From assembly GCA_028293725.1 (NCBI GenBank), contig JAQGOE010000019.1, positions 1-64,000 of the forward strand: 64,000 bases of DNA. The letters run 5' to 3'. The translations under genes and the position numbers were made by a program. A model generated the notes under the pieces. It made no database searches and was not told where the DNA came from. It saw only the letters and a list, made by a program, of their open reading frames with translations. Of the stretch, positions 63,602 through 64,000 are shown piece by piece. Origin of the DNA: Gammaproteobacteria bacterium. GTDB lineage: Bacteria; Pseudomonadota; Gammaproteobacteria; Steroidobacterales; Steroidobacteraceae. Within the stretch, counting starts at the first letter, position 1, and each line of letters opens with the position of its first letter.

Positions 63602-64000
63602 TTAACCTTGTCCGCGCCGGGGTTGCCGGCTGCCAGCGATCTGACGGCGGTGGCGACGGAAGGCGAGCTTCTCGATGAGGTCGGCTACAGCCTCTCCGAC
63701 TGGAGCGAACCTCACTTTGACATGACCGTCGGGTGTGACGTTCGTCACACGTCCGGGCAACCGCAGGGGTTGCGCGAGGGCATCGTGCAGGTAGATTTCG
63801 GCGACGCCCTGTTCTCCGGCTTCCGGCAGAGGGGTCGTGCCGCGCCACATGCCGCCCAGGGCATTGAAGCGAACGGACACGGCGGGCGGTCGCGGCCGGT
63901 TGGCGGCAAGGATTTGCCCCACCATGTCCAGGAGCAGGTTGATCTTGAGGTCCAGGCGCAGGATGTCCGCCGCGTACGGGGCCGCCTCGTCCGGCTTGTC
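63602..64000 (-). CDS. PilZ-like protein, C-terminal part (partial, runs off right edge)
   Basis: The minus strand is open from the window edge to a TAA at 63602, 132 codons. An ATG at 63925 exists, but the frame stays open upstream with family-like sequence (ILRLDLKINLLLDMVGQILA), so the true start is outside. The visible part (VSVRFNALGGMWRGT, RLPGRVTNVTPDGHVKVRF) resembles atypical PilZ proteins near flagellar regulators. The RxxxR half of a c-di-GMP site is not visible. The 63405-63601 gap upstream of fleQ holds no gene I can support. Confidence 0.6.
   Translation of the reverse strand, partial: DKPDEAAPYAADILRLDLKINLLLDMVGQILAANRPRPPAVSVRFNALGGMWRGTTPLPEAGEQGVAEIYLHDALAQPLRLPGRVTNVTPDGHVKVRFAPVGEAVADLIEKLAFRRHRRQIAGSRQPRRGQG

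Noticed and set aside
1..64000. tRNA, rRNA, insertion sequences or phage attachment sites
   Set aside because: I saw no cloverleaf with a T-loop motif, no rRNA sequence, no transposase and no terminal inverted repeats with target duplications.

Overview
The window is about 64 kb of high-GC DNA that is almost entirely one flagellar and chemotaxis supercluster. The gene set points to a motile, polarly flagellated gammaproteobacterium: FlhF/FlhG, MotC/MotD motor proteins, sigma-54 activators of the FleQ/FleR type, a FliA (sigma-28) tier, CheA/CheW/CheZ, and an adjacent large-type purL. A Steroidobacter/Nevskiales/Xanthomonadales-like lineage is my inference from gene order and was not tested by a database search.

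Layout. 1-1438 (minus): 5' part of a large octapeptide-repeat protein that runs off the left edge. Two sigma-28-like promoters precede it. 1709-2992 (minus): an FHA protein of the T6SS TagH type. 3114-7359 (plus): a DUF1820 gene and purL. 7356-21553 (minus): flaG, fliS, fliD, fliC, then flgL-K-J-I-H-G-F-E-D-C-B. 21748-24414 (plus): flgA, then two successive flgM-flgN pairs. 24542-30585 (minus): two HDOD genes, cheB, cheD, cheR, a CheZ-like protein, a small exported protein and a CheY-like protein. 30617-39406: two MCPs, cheW, cheA and a STAS protein. 39528-43229: DUF2802, motD, motC, cheZ, cheY. 43241-53755: fliA, flhG, flhF, flhA, flhB, fliR-Q-P-O-N-M-L. 53947-60908: fliK-J-I-H-G-F-E. 60936-63404: two sigma-54 activators. 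63602-64000: the C-terminal part of a PilZ-like protein that runs off the right edge.

Regulatory logic read from the DNA. Sigma-54 (-24/-12) sequences lie before the fleR-like gene, fliL, flgB and flgA. Sigma-28 sequences lie before fliC, both flgM copies, the STAS-cheA operon, the HDOD pair and the repeat-protein gene. This fits a cascade in which FleQ-like activates FleR-like, then sigma-54 drives basal body and export genes, then FliA drives filament, anti-sigma and chemotaxis genes. Both activators lack a receiver domain and no partner kinase is present.

The most unusual items are: (1) the apparently FliA-controlled octapeptide-repeat protein with no signal peptide; (2) the tandem flgM-flgN duplication, each pair with its own sigma-28 promoter; (3) a GC-rich palindromic DNA repeat found inside the cheA and flhF reading frames in both orientations and several frames; (4) a second putative CheY-phosphatase-like protein beside cheR; (5) a domain shared by FlgK and FlgL.
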